Source of the DNA: Serilophus lunatus
Taxonomy: Eukaryota; Chordata; Aves; Passeriformes; Eurylaimidae
Direction: 5' to 3'
NCBI GenBank assembly: GCA_013399895.1
Contig: VXBA01002621.1
Coordinates: forward strand, 62,001-126,000
Length of the DNA: 64,000 bases
The position numbers and the translations under genes are program-made. Shown one piece after another: positions 1-13,500 of this stretch; the first letter of the stretch is position 1, and each line of letters opens with the position of its first letter. Under the pieces are notes generated by a model, which was given only the letters and a program-made list of their open reading frames with translations, searched no databases and was not told the origin of the DNA.

Positions 1-544
1 ATCCTAGCACGAGACTCCTACATCTAGTGCTGATCCCTGTGTGTCCTTTGAGGAGATGAAAGAAATGCCACAATGCACCCGGTCAGCTGCGAAGTGTTGC
101 ATAATGCAGCTGCTTAAGTGCCTGAGAAATAGCTGAGGATATCGATCCCCCAAGCCGTTGTTACCCACCAAGTCGGCAGGAATGGGCTCAGATGACAGTT
201 TCACCATCTACACACCTTCTCTTTTTCTTTGTATGTTCTGTTATTTCCCATTGCTGTCACACTGACACCCTCACTGCCTTTGGTAGTTGTGATACCCAGC
301 TAAGGCAATGCCACACACAGTAAGTGGCAGATAGCACATTAGAGAGGAACCAGGGCCTTGTGTGGCAGAATGAGATTTTCTGTACCTGTAATCCATAGCC
401 AACAGCTGGTTCATGTTGATACTGCCAGAACACTTAATTCCTGTGGGGTTTTGTGCATCTGCAAACTGTAAAAGTTCTTTTTCCAGAGCTGTGAACTCTG
501 CATTTGTCACTGTTTTCCTGTGTGATTGTTGGTAATTAAAGTAC
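1..544 (-). other. PRSS12 intron after exon 5 (partial)
   Basis: Intronic on the minus strand, running to the window edge. It stays open in one frame for about 90 codons after the exon, but the translation has no SRCR features. I recognise no repeat or exon here. Confidence 0.7.
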
Positions 545-3500
545 CTGTGAGAGGTGTGCAGGAAACACCAGCATCTTCTTTGTGGCCACAGTTGTGTTCT
601 CGCCAGGAGCTTTTTGGACACTGTTCTATGGATAGTTCATTGCCCGTGCACTGCACCTCATCCAGCAGCACTGGGCCGGAGCCTTCTCCAAAGTAAGCCT
701 GGCCCCAGGCCTTGGCAACACCCCTGGTGAAATGTAAGGAACACCTAGTCAGGAACAAGCCAGCAGAAGATTTTCCTTTTCTGTGCCTTTTCATTTTTAA
801 GCACAACTTTCCTAGAAGAGATTATATATGTACAGCATGGGTATGAAGATTCTAATTTTAATTTTCACTTAATGTTTCTATGTAGTAAAAATAATCTGAT
901 ATATGTTTCATTTGTGGTCCTCAAAGCATATTAATAAAATCTCAAATACCCAGACAAGGCAGATAAAAGTGATTGTTCCGCATTTAGTCACGTAGAGACC
1001 TCAGCAAAGAGATCTTAAGTGACTTGACAATGTCATACCACCAGTAAGTGTGGTGGAACAGAAAGCAGAACAATGACTGGTCTTGTGGGATGTATATTCT
1101 ATGTCAGCATAGAGGATCTGAGCACAAAGAGCTTCATCAGTTGAAGTCTCATTGCTTCAGCATTACAGAAAAACACTTGGTGGTCTATCAGGATTTTTCC
1201 AATTCTATTTAACATACCATGTCTTTCATATGTAAATGTTTGTCATGGTCTGGTTTCTTCCCACTCAGTGGTTTCTCTGTTCATACATCCAGTCTAGTTG
1301 ATTGATCTTTCAGTCAGGATTGAAATATCTATCAAATTTTTTTACTGTATTGATTTACCTGTCTAAAGGATTAGTTTAAATGAAGTACCGTATAGTTTGG
1401 GTGTGGGGCTCTGTACCAGCCATCCATCACCAGCCTTGTATTGTCACATAACACCTAATAGGGATGGTATGTTCAGCCTGTACTGGAAACATGACAGGTC
1501 TTGACTTTTGTTTGGGATGTCGTCAGACTCCTAACTGCCTTTTGAACTGGTGTGAGAACAGGAAACTGCTGAGTTGGTTGGTGTTTTTTTAATGTAAGTT
1601 GCCGTATTTTGTGTTTTTAATGCACCAACTCATTACTCCATGTATGGATTTAGATAGATGTGGAGTTCATATTTTCAAGGTAATGTGCTTTATTGACATT
1701 GAAAATGCACTGCTCATTTTCATACCCTTTCTTTGATGGCTAAATCCCTTTTTAAGTGGTGGAGAAAATGCAAAATATCAAAAAGCAGGCTTTATTTATC
1801 AGTACGGAGAAGAGTTGCAATCTGTGATTACTTCAACAAAGCAGGTAAGCAAACCAAAAATATCCTCAGACACACAGCAGGCAACATTTTAGCAAAACAC
1901 ATCACTTCAGCCTGAAGTTACTACCTTAGACATTCCCATTTCTTCCAAATGGCCTCCCTGATTCCAAGTAACACACAAACAGATCTCTTGCTGTAATTTT
2001 TTTTTCCTTTAGCAATGTCAGGAAGATTTTTAATAGATAGGAAATTATATTTTTCCTTGAGATTTGAAATCATTATCTGATTGCCCCTACTGTTCTTCCA
2101 TTTAGTGTGTTAAGTAACCATGCATTTTTGTATGTAGCATTAATTTACTGAACAGTGGTATTTTGCAGTGCTGGTAATGGGAAAAAGAGACAAGTCCTTC
2201 ATCTCTCATATTTCATAAAGACCTTTTCAAAGGGATTGAAATTGTGAATAACTATATACTAACTGAAGAGAATAGAATCCATAGGATACACTGATGGTAA
2301 TCCTTATTGCAGATCTAGGTATCATATTTGTATTTAAGCATCTAAATAACTGAAAGCATTTTGGTTCTTCAGTGTAATTGTACAGAAAATTTTAGAAAAA
2401 AAAATCCTTATTGTTAAGCTGGCTGAAATCAGAGGTAATGCTTAACTACTGTGAAAGCTGAAAAGAAATTATACCATAATCTAGTAGGTGTCTCTTGAGT
2501 TCCAATAAAGCAGAGACAACTCATCCCATCATTATAACAAGGGGAATTTGTATCAAGAAAAAAATGCTTATGACACTAAACAGTAAAAGAAATTGTCGGT
2601 ATTTTACACGTATTATTGGTAGATTTGTGTTCTGAAATTTTATAGGAGTGCCACAGAAAATTTGAAGTTACTGAGATGCTTTACTTTTACAGTTTCTGGC
2701 ACATTTCCAGATGGATTAACAGTATGCAAATTTAGATTAGTACTTCAAAACTGGTCTACTGCCACTGTTAGTTAAGATTTCACTTCATATTAATGAGCAC
2801 ATTTGTCGTGACATCTTGCTTACTTAAAACATTCTGTAAATCTCCAGCCATATTTCAATAAGACTTAGAAGGTTCAGCATCATCTTAATACAATTTATTT
2901 ACTCAGAAAAACGAGTCAAATGAGGAGCACCTCAGAACTGCCATTTCTGATCATTTAAGTAATAAAAAGTTCTAGTGTAATCAGTAAGGAGGCAGGTTAA
3001 GAGCATTACACTTGTCACTACTATACAGAAATGCAAACCAGAGCTTAATAACTCCCCAAACCTATTAATAGTGGCCCAATTCAAAAGCAGGAAAAGCCTA
3101 TAAGAAGACAGACTTTCCATTAGGTATGCCAAATTGAAAATATAGAGAAATGTAGGAATACAGCATAAAATAAACTGGGGGAAAATAAAAATCTGGTGTC
3201 AGAGGAGCATGTGGGTTCTCACACGGCTCACCAGGAGATCTAGTAGCTTTTAAAGTACTGCACAGTTCTCATCCTTTTGAGCTACTTTGGGTGTGGCATG
3301 GGCAGCCCAAGGCCTCGGTCACAAAACAAGTACAGCCTGGTGGCCACCCATTTGTCTCCCACTTCTACAGCATCTTTCCTCTAGTACTGAATACTTACCT
3401 TTTGTGTGGTCAAAATGACCCCTGGCTCTTAAGAAGAGGAGCAAGAAAATCCTGTTCTGCTGCTGTGGGTACATTTCAGACCATACTCAGTTCAGACAGA

Positions 3501-6500
3501 ATCACCAATAAGCTTAACTGTCCAAACTTCAAACAGGTCTCTACCTCGGTATATGCAAACCGACAATCTTCAGAAACTCGTGATTTAAACAAATCTAGAG
3601 AAATTCTCACAGGTATGCCAAAAAACAAAGCCTTCCTGACAAAGCAGCGCTCTTAGGCCAAAGCAAGGAGGCTGTCAGATGCTTCAGTAGAACAGATTGT
3701 AAGGATTTGAACAGTCAAAGCAAATTCCTGTTCATTACCTCTGTGTTTGGATTGAAACTTTACAGAAATTGTAGTGAGTTTTTCACTCAAAAGTCAACCT
3801 TTACTCTGAGGCACATCCTTTGTCTCTCCTACTGACAAAATTGCCTCTATCATACAACACTGAAAACTGGATCCTATAAATCAGAGTTCCAGGGAATTGA
3901 AAGGAATAAGCACTGTACCTGAACCTTCTGTAAATAAATTTAGTTACTGTTCCATAGTATTAGTGCGATTTTAAAGGAGCATCTTTTGTTAATTATACTT
4001 CTAGTTTCATCTGTATGTCTGATAACTCCTGCTTTGCTGCTGGAATATAAAACATGTAGAAAAACAAACCCAAGTCCAAGCTGCCGACAGACAACTTCAG
4101 CATCTGCATCATCCCACTGGTCGTCACAGACAGTCCCCCACTGGCCACCATGGTACACTTCCACTCTTCCTTCGTGGGCGTTGCTCCCACCAGCCAGTCG
4201 GATTGGGGTAAAGACAGGGGCTGTGATCAAACACACAATATGGAAAAGGTCATCCACTCCCCCAAACAGAATCCTGATAGTAAAGGAAAATGTTTTCTCT
4301 AGTTAGATGGAAAATAGTGCTTATTAACAGGAGAGCTGTAGGACCAAAATGCACCTGCCTTTGGACAGGAATGTAGGTAGGAGAGAAAAGGCAGCACAGA
4401 AGGTGCTGCAGCCACAGGTGTTCTGGTTACAGCTGAAGAGATTGCCATTGCCAGCTCGCCAGCACTGCCAGCCCAGCCTTCCTCGAGGCCAGCAATGTCT
4501 TAAACCTGATGGCATAACTGCCCCTTTAATCATTGTTTAGTATGTTGATTAAAATATCTGAAATATCTTAAAAACATAAATTATACATTTTGTTTCTAAT
4601 AATCTTGCCGTTAAAAAAAACGTGGAGGAAACAATTCTACTTTTACAGACAGATTCATTCTACTTCATCCTTTCTAACAACCTACATCTCAGAGCAACAA
4701 TTTGCTTTTTGATTATGGAAAGGTAAAAAGTTGTTAAGCTAGTTGCTGCTTGCACAGCATAGATGTGTTTGAAGCAGTTAATGACTCAATCCGTTTAATT
4801 TTCTGTACCAAGAAATCTTAATATTTTCTCTAATTTAATCATGAGTAATTACTTTTATTTAAATAAGAAGTGAGCCAAATCATATATGGTTTTTTACCCA
4901 GGGAGGAGCTACATGTGACAGCAGCTGCCATTTTTTGAGGACATGTTCCATCCTGCCAGGTGTCTTTTTCACATAACAGTATATTTTCTTCATCTCCTTG
5001 ACAACGCACTTCACTCCAGAAAACAGGAATAAGGCCTAGTCCAGAAAATGGTATGTGTTTTGCTGTGCCTTTTTCACTGTAAGAAGAGTCAGAGTAGGAC
5101 ATTAGAGTGGGAGAAAGGGAAGTGGGAACATTTTCTCATACACAAATCTTGGAGTAGAAAAGAAAGGGCTTTCTTCAGTAGTGTAAATTTTCATACAGTT
5201 CAGCATTGTCTTCTGAACAAACAAAAGTAACAGATGTGACACAGTTCTCACCATGTTGTTGTGGGATGTTTTAGTACAATGCCTGTGTGGCTGCAGGCCC
5301 AGCTAAATTCCTGTTCTCCCAGTTCTAGGCTACAAAAATCAACAGAGTCCACAGGTGAATCTACAGTACCATCCCACTGTAGTTACACTTCCAGGAGAGT
5401 TAATGACACCAGGCCTTTCACTCCTATCCTCTCCTTCACTCCATGAAAACAAACCAATGCTCTGCCCATAGATGTCGTATGTTGTGGTTGTGATGATGGG
5501 ACAGTGAAACCACCTCATACTCCATTAGATCAGGCCCACATCCATCTTTCTCTATTCAGCCATTCCCATCCATCCAGAACATTTATAAACAGCTCCCTTT
5601 CCCTCCCATGCTGAATCTACAACGACACTGAGCCATCGTTTCTTCCACATAAAGCACAACAAAATGAAAACAAAGCCCAAATACTGTAATATCAAAGGAA
5701 CAGATAGATGGAAGGTCCTGCAAAGCACCAGGAATACCCAATTAATTCACCTTGTGGTACTTAGATCCAAATTTCTGCCAAACATTCATGATAACAGAAA
5801 CTTTCAGCTACTGTTTCCTTGGGGCTTTTTGGCCTGGATTCAGCTTTAAGCCATTTCAGTTGAAAAGACCAAACCATTCACCTGTATGGCTGATCTACTT
5901 TTGCTAATAGCAGTCTCATACAACTGAATGTTTAGGGTTTGGGAAGCATAAAGAACTTGCATGAAAATGAGGAAAGGAGACATTGCACGTAGACAGCTGA
6001 AGTCAGAAGCAAAATCACAGCCTCCAGATGGCTGAACTTTTATCTCACCTAATCCTCATATTTTTTTAAGTTGGCATGGTGTGTCCAGATTAGTATTGAA
6101 CATTATAAAACAGCTTAGATTTAGTTGTGTCTGGCAGTCTTAAAAAAGTGGGATAATCATTAGGAATGTCACAGTGCAAGTCTGCTATAAAAGCCCCTTA
6201 CTGCTTGTAGCAAGCAAAAAATCACTGCCTTTAGCAAGCAAAATCACTGCTTTGGTACATGAGGGAAAGAAATGTTAGAAAGGCAATAAAGGCAGACAAA
6301 TTACGTTAAAGGGTCCTGTTGATTAACTCCATTCTGGCAGCAATGGGAAGGGATGGTTAGTGAGCACAATGTGGGGACTTTCAACCTGTCCAATATTGCA
6401 GTAACTCTGTGAAATGTTGCCTTTTTCCAAAAACCTAGGATGAGTCCCTGATGTTTTCTGGCAGGATCGAATGAATGATTACTATGATAACCTCATGCTC

Positions 6501-7473
6501 CTGAGAACCAGGAATTTTCCTGTGATTAGGAGTCCCTGCAGAGTCTAATTCTGGCCACGTTTACCTTGTTATAGGTTCAGTAAACTCAGCGGAGCAGTTC
6601 CTAATTGAGACTCACATATGTGAGATCAGGATGGACTACGTATTTCTGTCCTTGTGGCCATCTCCCAATGTCTAGTGGAGCAGTTTTTGTTTGTCCTAAG
6701 CATTTCTGACCTGTTCACACATTTCACTTGGAAAGCAAAGCATCTGCCTTGGTCTGCTCCTCTCCAGATCACATACACAGCTTCCTGTTGAAATTCTGAT
6801 TCTCACAGCAGCCTCTCTGAACTGTAGTGCAAAGGATTCTGGGAAGAACAACTTCCAAACAGAAAAAGGAATCATCAAACACAAAAAACCCTCAGGATTT
6901 TTGAAATAGGTTGTCCTTTATACTGAAACATTAAAACAAGTTGACTGGTCTTTATTCACACTGAAACTTACCCAAGTGCAAGCTGTCGACACACGACTGT
7001 GGCATCATTATTGTCCCAATGGCTCCCACAGATTGTTCCCCAGATCCCATTCAAATAAACTTCCACTGTACCTTCAAACTCATTCTTGCCACCCTGGAGT
7101 CTCACTGACCCTAGTCAAAAAAAATTAAAAATAGAACAATTAAGCCTGCAAGCTACTCCATTCCTTAATTCATGTACCCCACACAAAGAACTCTGAGGCT
7201 CATTTTCCCTCTGCAGAGAGAGTTCCTGTTTCATGTATTAGTGAGCTGCTTCCAAGAAATCCTCTGGCACACATAACATACGGTGATATAGAAAAGGAGA
7301 TGACCTTATTTGTCACATGAGGAAAACATTGGCTTCTTCTGGAATTGCACCACATTTCTGAACTTTCTGATGCTACAACTTACTTAAAGACTTAAAAAAA
7401 AAAAAGTATTTATAGATTACATGTAATTATTTAAAGGTGATTTCATCTACCCAAATGTGCAAAAAAGCACATT

Positions 7474-7504
<31 letters not shown>

Positions 7505-10500
7505 AAAAACGCTCTACTTTTATCTTTCACAAAATTCCATCAAACTTAAGGGAAGCAGAAAACAACCACATGGATTGCATAGCTTTTGCTCTGACCATGT
7601 AACACTATGCATGTTACGGGTGTCAGCAGTTTATTTTAGCCAAAGAATGCATTTGTTCATACTTGCTCTCAGACAGAAAAATATTAGATGTACTTCTATT
7701 TCTCAAGGTCTCAGACAAAGCAAGCTAAAAACATAGGGAATTGTCTAAAATAAGTGGGAGAAAAAAAGGTCTGTTTCTTGAGAGCTACAGAACACAGAAT
7801 TCCAAGAAAATTAGCAGATTTTGCATTTTTCTGTTACAGTAGTATTACTTGAGATGCCAGATGCATCTGGTGTTGCAGGTAGCCAAGGGCCACTGCTAAA
7901 GGTGGGGAAAAGCTGGTCCTAGGTAAATCTCCACAGAAGCAGAACAGAGTCAGAACAGAGCAGTAATTCAACAAGAAATAATGCATTTCTGTCAAATTAT
8001 CAAACACAGCCCAACTGTATAAATTAGTATTACCTGAAATCTCAGATAATTCATCTGCCTCTGTTCTGTGATCTACTTAAAATTAGAAGCTATGCCATCA
8101 TCCAGTTTGCAGGGGGGTTAGCAGTGGGAGGACATAGTCAATGTTTGTGCCTGCATTTCATTTCATATGTGTTTATGTTTGTGTAGATCTACTTTTTCTT
8201 CTCAGCCTGTGTCCTGATTTTAGTTCAGTTTATTTTATAAAACCACGAAGCCAAAGAACTGCCAAATAACTCAAGAAACTAATTAACCTCAAACTTGGTT
8301 TTGCATGTTCCTTTCTGCCTCCTGTTTACTTTCTCAGCAGAAAGTTACTGTGCAGTAAATTACCATCAACATTCATTCAACTCATGTTACATACAGAGTG
8401 AGCTATCACTCCAAGGAGAGGATTATTACTGAGTCAGATAATGAGACTGTAGCCATGTTGCACATCATTTATCTGTCTTTACAATTTTTCTTTTGGTGTT
8501 TTTCTGTATGTGTCACATACAGACAGAGTCTGGAATTTTGTTTATTTCAGCACTCCACCAGACTTTTGTATAGACTGTTATTTTCACTTGAAACATCAAC
8601 TGCAGTCATAGCAAAGGGATTCCTGACATACCATAAAGCAAGTTTCAAGATATCATCTCCAAAAATAAGTTCATTTCAGTACATGATTGCTAATAGTCCT
8701 GCATGACACCTACTGAAATCAATACAGTGTTTCCTGAGTGTGCATTACACAATGTTGCTATTCAAATATTTGAGTAAGGGAGTATTTGAAGAATAAAATT
8801 CTCTTCTAAGTTTTCCATGGCAGAATTTGGCTCAGTTCTCCTTCTGTATTTACAGAATTACCAATGACAGCAGTGGAAGAATTTTTTCATGTACATAGAA
8901 CAGAACACAAGAGAGGATTGCTAAAGGTAATTTTGTAACAAATTTAAAATATTCTTGGGTTTCACCTGATGAATTAATCTAGGAAGAAATAAAAAGAACA
9001 CTGAGTTTTACATGTAACTAATATTAAACCTGCCATTTAATAGAGGTAACCAAATATATGGTGTATGCACTGTGAAGTATGTGTCAACCTATATCATATG
9101 ACGAGTGATAATTACGTAGCAAACAAATGAAAGGGCACACTAATGAGAAAATTATTTCTCTGTTGTTTAGTCAAAAGGTTGTGGTATTCAGACACCTGGT
9201 AGTTATACTACTAGGTCAAGAGATACATTAGCTACAGTGGCAGGGATACCTCATAAAAGATAACAGAGCTTTAAAATCTAGACTTTCATTCCAGTAGCTT
9301 AGTTTTTCTTTCCAACAGCTAAAATTCTTAATAATGAAACACAGATCCATGTTTCCTGTGTAAACTGATCATAGGGAATTGCCAGATGACCAGCATGATG
9401 TGCCATCCTGTATGTTTGTGGTGTATTAGCATGTATCTATTTATGTGTTCATATTTTAATTGCAAGATAGTCGGTGTTTGCATTGTAAAATGACCAGGTA
9501 ACACTTTCTTACCTTCATAGGTAGCAAGAAAACTAATATTTTGCATGAATAAAAGGATACTGGTTAATTCTTAACTTTACTTGTTAAGTCTTGTACTGTT
9601 AGATTTTAACACCTCAAGCCCATACTGCACCCCAGCACATGCCCAAGGGGCTTTCCTTCTGTGCTGCCCCTACAGCACATAAAACTGGAGAAGAGCATCT
9701 GAATTACCTCTTAGGCTTAAGTGTATGCATTGAAGATTCAACAGGGAACAGGAGCACTGGATCCTGCCCATGCCTCTCTGCCTTCCTCAGCACTGCTCAT
9801 GAAGAGGAGGGATGAGGAGAGGTGAACTGACCCCATAGAGTTAGAAACAGGAGCACAGGACCACAAAATAGGCCTATGAGACAGCTCTAGGACAGATATT
9901 GTGGTCTTAGGACAGACTTAATTCAGCCCTATATTAAAAAATACTAATCTAGGGATTCACAGCAACTCCTTCATTTATCAACACTTAAATATGTATACAT
10001 TTCTTCTAATTGTGTTCTAGATGAGGTTACTGACAGTCAATTCATGTTGTTTACATAGAGTCTGGTAATTTTAGTTGTCCTGGTATCTGCCCAAGTCAGA
10101 GTCTTTCCTATCTGCTGTCACTGTCTAAAGGAGATTAAGTTATACTTGCAAATGCAAGGAAGTAAGGGTATCCCATGGGTGCTGCTGAGACTTGCTCTGC
10201 AACACCTGACATATAGGCTCAAGATGAGACACTCAGGAAAAAAGGGAGAGGAGAACCACTCAGCCAACTTTTAATTAACTCCAAAAAGTAGAGGAGCTTC
10301 AAAGGAAGCGTGCTGTAGTGCTTGGCCTCTTTTCCTATACCACTCTCATTTTCAGAGATGCTGGGTAACTTCAAGCCTTGGTTTTTTTACATGTCACTGG
10401 GAACAAGCTTTGTTACTGCTTGTGGCTGAATTGCAAATAGAATGGGAATCACTTCCACTTCTGCTGCACCAGTGGGGTTTATGGTATTGGCTAAAGGTGT

Positions 10501-13500
10501 GCCAGTAGTTACTTCATAAATATCTGTATCCAAAGGTTTGCAATGTGGCTGTAGATGTAGACTGGGAAAAGAGAGATCAGAGGTAGAAATTGCCTGTGCC
10601 TTTCACCCTGGTGCTGGGTACAGATTTAAAGCAAAGCAAAAGAGGCATTTTGATAATCTGTAAAACAACAAATATTTTTATTTCTGATTTGATTTTCAAG
10701 GTGTTCGAATGTGGGATAGTGCCACAGAAAGACCTTGCACTGATAATTCATCTCTGTTGCCTTGGAGTCAATTAGGTAAGTCCAGATTGACATCAGATGT
10801 GAAAGTCTCCCATTGACACAGGCTATATGTCCCATGTAAGCACATTATAACTCATAGTATTTCAGAGCACTACTGGAAGATTCATAATACATATAAAAGT
10901 CTATCCCAGCTTCAGAATGAAATTAATTGATCAGGTTGTATGAGGTACTTATAAAAAGCTACCTGTAGTACCGATCAAATCTAACACCAGTTCAAATCTG
11001 TGGAAGCTTTTCTTTCCTTCCATAATCAGGCCTGGCTAAAATCAAAGAAATTAATCCTGTTGACTTCAGCAAAACTATGGGTGATGCTCACTGAGATCAA
11101 TGAATGCTGTTGTCTATCACTATTATAATTACATCCCCCGGCATTTTAACCTTGAAGAAAGGGTCCATCCTTCAGAACTACTTTTTAAGAACTATCTTGA
11201 GAACTTCAGCAGACAGCAGTATTGCATACTCAGGATCCTTATATTAGAACTTTCATAAATATTGCATAAACTGAGTGTAATGTGCTGCATTTGTTCCTCT
11301 GCAGCTGTCAGATCCATCCTGTCAGCAATCAATGGTGTAAGGCTCTGAAAAACTAAACTGAAATGTGAGAAATGTAGTGATCTCTGAAGGACTGAAGTCT
11401 TATGTGGTCAGAGCTAGAGAAAATGAGGGGTCTCATGCTGTGCAGCTGTAGTAAGAAGGGTTCCAGAGGAGCTGCTTCTTACAAGGAAAATGTGGACACT
11501 TCCCTTTAAGTTTTCATCAAGTTTTTTCCTTTAATCCTATGTTATTAAAAACCACCCCAAAACTGCGAAAGGCTTCCCATCAACTGCCTGGACTGCATTA
11601 TAACAGGTAAGGAGAACAATCTAGTCTTTAGACTGTGAGCCTGAGGCTTGATTCTTCTCTCACAAAAGTTTAGTGAGGCTTTATTTGATTGGCATTAGTG
11701 GAATCACTCTGTGATAAAAGTTTGAATGGAAAGACTATACAACCAGGTCCTTCTGGAGATGTGTTCTGCCACTGACCTCTGGCAAAGACACTTACCCTCT
11801 CTTGTATTGTTTCCTTTTCATAATAGAAAGGAAAACAACCCATTTAACTGAAAGGGCTTTAAATTACAAATGTAACAATACAGCATGAACAACATATGCA
11901 GGATACTGTTCTTGCCACACAAATATTGTGTGGCAGCAGTTGCTTCCAGGTACTAAACCAGGCCTCCTTCTTGTATCCTGAGTACATTACAGGTAAGTTG
12001 TTACTATCAGTAGCTAAAATACTAAATATTGCTGGCTCTGTGTATTCATTTAATTTCCCCTATGATTTCCTTGGTTATGATAATTTATATAAATTTGTAT
12101 TTGGTTTACTTGCTGTCAAGGCATTAATATTACCCAGATTTATCTCATTTTAGAAGGAAAGAAATGAAACACCAAAACCTATTATTTTAAACTAAAGGAC
12201 TCATTTTAGACTGCTATCACATAGTATAATTGCAAAGGTGCTTTTATTTTTTATTGTTTATGTTTAAATATAAAGCAGTTTAATATATATGTGTGCACAA
12301 AGTGTAGCTAATTAACTTGGCAGATGAGTCTTAATATTTAAGCTAGAAAAGCCTGGAGAGGTACAGCTGAGTTAAGCCTTTGAACATGATATTGTATTTA
12401 GTTATTTCCTAACGCTGAGTGTTGGCTTCCTTAGCCCAGGAACTGAAACGACACATCAGTGAGTTTCTCTCTCAGTAATCTATCCTTCCCTAGCTATAAA
12501 CTGCATCATAAACATTGTCTCACTTGCATTTCTTTGCTTCTTGCAAGAAAGGAACATATTTTGGGAGGAATAATAATGTTTATTTCTGGACAAATGGCTC
12601 GACTTGTTTCGGTGTTCCACCCTAAGCCAAGGATGCAAGATTGGGTTCTTAGCAATAAACTGCAGTGTTCCTCACTACTCTATTAGACCAAGTCTTCACA
12701 AAGTATTTTGGGAACCAGACTGAAGAATTCTGAAAAAAGCTATTAATATGTTGGGCTAAATTAGAGAGGCAACTGTGGGATGCTTTCCAAAATTGAGACA
12801 AGTTAAAGGGCATGAAGTCTTCTGGATTTTTTTTCATCTGTGTCTAGTTAGCTGTTTTTTCCTTCATGGCATCAGCTGCCTGGTATTCTTTCCAGGGAGA
12901 CATCTGTACTGCATAACATCACTCTTGTCTTCTTGAAGGAGCACAACATTTCACATGAAACACAGCTTTTTTTTTTTAACATGTAAGTGATCAATATGGA
13001 CCTTGGTGCCTCCCTATCTTCTTCCTGTGATATTTTGTACCAAAATGTATCCTTATCACATTGTTGAAATTACCATTTTTTTCACACATTTTCTGTGGCT
13101 ATTGTTAGAAGAGAAAGACTAGCAATCCTTTTCAGTGATCTGAAAGTAAATTAATGTTAAAAAAACCCCACAACAGAGCCAACTTCCACAAGAACAAATT
13201 ATTATTATTAATAGTAATCATCAACTTCCCTGCTGGCCTTGTGGTATTACATAATATGTAAAAGGAAGGGCAACAAAGCAGGAAATTTTAATTTTCCATT
13301 CAACAATTAAGCTTGATCATTTTTCGTACAGATAGGATATAATTCTTAAGTAGGTGAGAGATAATATCAGCGATGTAGGAGAAAATGTGAAGTCATTCAA
13401 AACCAGACTGTACATAAATATATTTAATGCCAATACTGATGAAATGTAAGGCCAATCAAGGGCTGAATGCTGAAATTGTTGCTCAGTCCTTACACTCCGA

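Noticed and set aside
4..207. Minus-strand frame at the left edge as a possible SRCR3 exon
   Set aside because: It lacks the EGR-E-Y, WGTVCDD and VCRQL motifs of an SRCR start, and no suitable splice sites fit.
271..621. A 116-codon minus-strand frame overlapping and following the SRCR2 exon
   Set aside because: It is out of frame with the SRCR exon, and its translation shows no SRCR or other domain. The exon ends at a normal donor, so this is intron.
3291..3656. 121-codon plus-strand frame in PRSS12 intron 4
   Set aside because: No domain or composition signal, and no splice or promoter context. Within the range expected by chance in 64 kb.
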